A DNA stretch of 64,000 bases from contig CM056376.1 in NCBI GenBank assembly GCA_029718625.1, forward strand, positions 24,403,130 through 24,467,129, given 5' to 3'. A program made the translations under genes and the position numbers. The notes below the pieces were generated by a model. It had not been told where the DNA came from, ran no database searches, and saw only the letters and a program-made list of their open reading frames with translations. Shown here one piece after another: positions 62,744 to 64,000 of the stretch. Source of the stretch: Synaphobranchus kaupii (Eukaryota; Chordata; Actinopteri; Anguilliformes; Synaphobranchidae). The stretch's first letter is position 1. The number at the start of each line of letters is the position of its first letter.

Positions 62744-64000
62744 GGGAGTTTCCCATTGAACTGTCATAGCTTCCCAACCTTCAGACTCATTTCCTGTTAA
62801 AGTCAAAGGCCTGCACTATCGAGGACCCTCCACAGCTGTGAAGTTGTAGAGAGTGCAGGCCATAATGGGCAGGAATATTTCAGTCTTAATTTACCGTTAT
62901 TGCACTAACGGTCCATTATGGTCCAGGAAACGGTGAGAGCTGCCCCTGCTGAGAGCAAAGGATTTTCATCATGGCTGGTTTTAAAAGGCGATTTCCCATC
63001 TCCGAGTTAACGCCTGTGAAATACCGCCAGTGTCCAGCTCTACTTTAAAAAAAATGTTTTTATTACAAATGGCAACGACGAAGCCGTCATTTGCAGCTGG
63101 AAAACACATTTTTTTCCGGAACAAACTTATTTCTTACCGGCACTTTCACTTGACAGCGTTTTCAATGCATAAATTAATCTTGTCCCTCAATCAAGTGGAG
63201 GCTTATGATATGGTCTTGTCACCCTATGAGTTTAATCTGAATTCAATACGAGATGTCCTCATGCAGGAAGTGGCACATGCAATATTAGGAGACCATATAT
63301 TTATCTGGAAAACAAAATCCTGAGTTCTGTGTGTACGGATAACCCAGAGGTCACTGTCATTATAGGCTTCATTGCCCAAATAGGTAGGGTCTTGGCTTCT
63401 CTTTTTAAATGCATCGGTCGTTCCGTCCTCCACTACCGAGGGGTACATGTAGGACTTTCTGAAGCCATTAGTTAGGAAACCAACATACTGATGTACATTC
63501 TGTTGCCCCATCCAGTGTTATCCATAGAAGGGCTGGTGTGGGCGTAGGCATTTTTGGTAACCCAGGAGTAAAACACCTGATTCAACTAATGAATTAGTCA
63601 TACTGTAAATCTAGCAACTTGAATACTGTAATTAAGTGAACTTTTAAATCACACATTGTAGTTCAGAACTGAAGAAATGAACACGTTCATCAAATCTGAG
63701 TTACCATTACTTAAAAAGACAGATTATCTTTTTTTTTTTTATTTATTTTAATTTGGTCTCACATCGAACTTTTTTAACTGACCAAACTCATAAGTTTGTT
63801 TAGGTTAATTTCACTTTAGGATTTTTTATGCTACTTGTGGTACATGTAGGAAATGGTTTGTCTGTGGATTACCCTGAATGGTGTGAGTGGGTTTGATGTG
63901 ATGGCTGGATGTTCTCTTGGAACGCATTTGGAACATGGAACGCATTTGCTATAGAATATAACTTTGTTGGATCCATGGTTATGTTGCAAGCTCACATTGC
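62744..64000. other. non-coding stretch to window end
   Basis: No gene or repeat family recognised. Frames of 95-97 codons at 63030-63511 overlap on opposite strands and show no domain. Confidence 0.45.

Overview
The window looks like intergenic DNA from a ray-finned (teleost) fish. It is AT-rich with long non-coding stretches. Its repeats are those typical of teleosts: Tc1-like transposons with TA target sites, short inverted-repeat elements (MITEs), tRNA- and 5S-rRNA-derived SINEs, a 5'-truncated L1-type LINE, Ty3/Gypsy-style solo LTRs, and long GA, GT, poly-G and minisatellite arrays. I found no host protein-coding exon, tRNA gene or rRNA gene that I could defend. Every open frame that looks coding belongs to a transposon or is an artefact of a repeat. 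Operons, ribosome-binding sites and origins do not apply.

Layout. 0-6 kb: a tRNA-derived SINE, then mostly unique AT-rich DNA. 6-8.6 kb: a (GA)61 microsatellite and a decayed Tc1-like transposase. 8.6-12 kb: a nested stack. A Tc1-like fragment abuts a second inverted-repeat element (family B), which has been entered by an 897-bp MITE with a 3-bp target duplication and by a 1,124-bp solo LTR with a 5-bp target duplication. 12.8-16.7 kb: a 152-bp tandem duplication, an 82-bp inverted pair 2.4 kb apart and a short MITE. 19.2-22.6 kb: a second family B copy that shows the unoccupied insertion sites, followed by a 2.5-kb L1-type remnant on the minus strand. 25-28 kb: a 1-kb transposon carrying a broken THAP domain, two minus-strand tRNA-derived SINEs and a MITE. 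31.5 kb: an internally deleted Tc1-like element. 33-39 kb: low-repeat DNA with a CpG island near 37 kb and several candidate conserved non-coding elements, plus a minus-strand solo LTR at 35.3-36.1 kb. 39.6-40.5 kb: a third carrier of the family B fold-back module. 42.9-44.5 kb: two different SINEs. 46.2-48.6 kb: two related minisatellites (48-bp and 47-bp units) separated by a MITE. 50-59 kb: low-repeat DNA with CNE-like stretches, a LINE fragment and a 113-bp triplication. 59-62.7 kb: a Tc1-like MITE, a solo LTR inserted inside a fish repeat, a possible second LTR and a 5S-derived SINE.

The most interesting structure is a fold-back module of about 370 bp, with its flanking segment, that occurs in family B (twice), inside a Tc1-like element with different termini (39.6-40.5 kb), and as a partial segment in a third Tc1-like element (59.0-59.6 kb). 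This suggests internal-sequence exchange or capture between transposon families. Family names are recognised by eye and are not database results. Boundaries are approximate unless a target duplication is stated.
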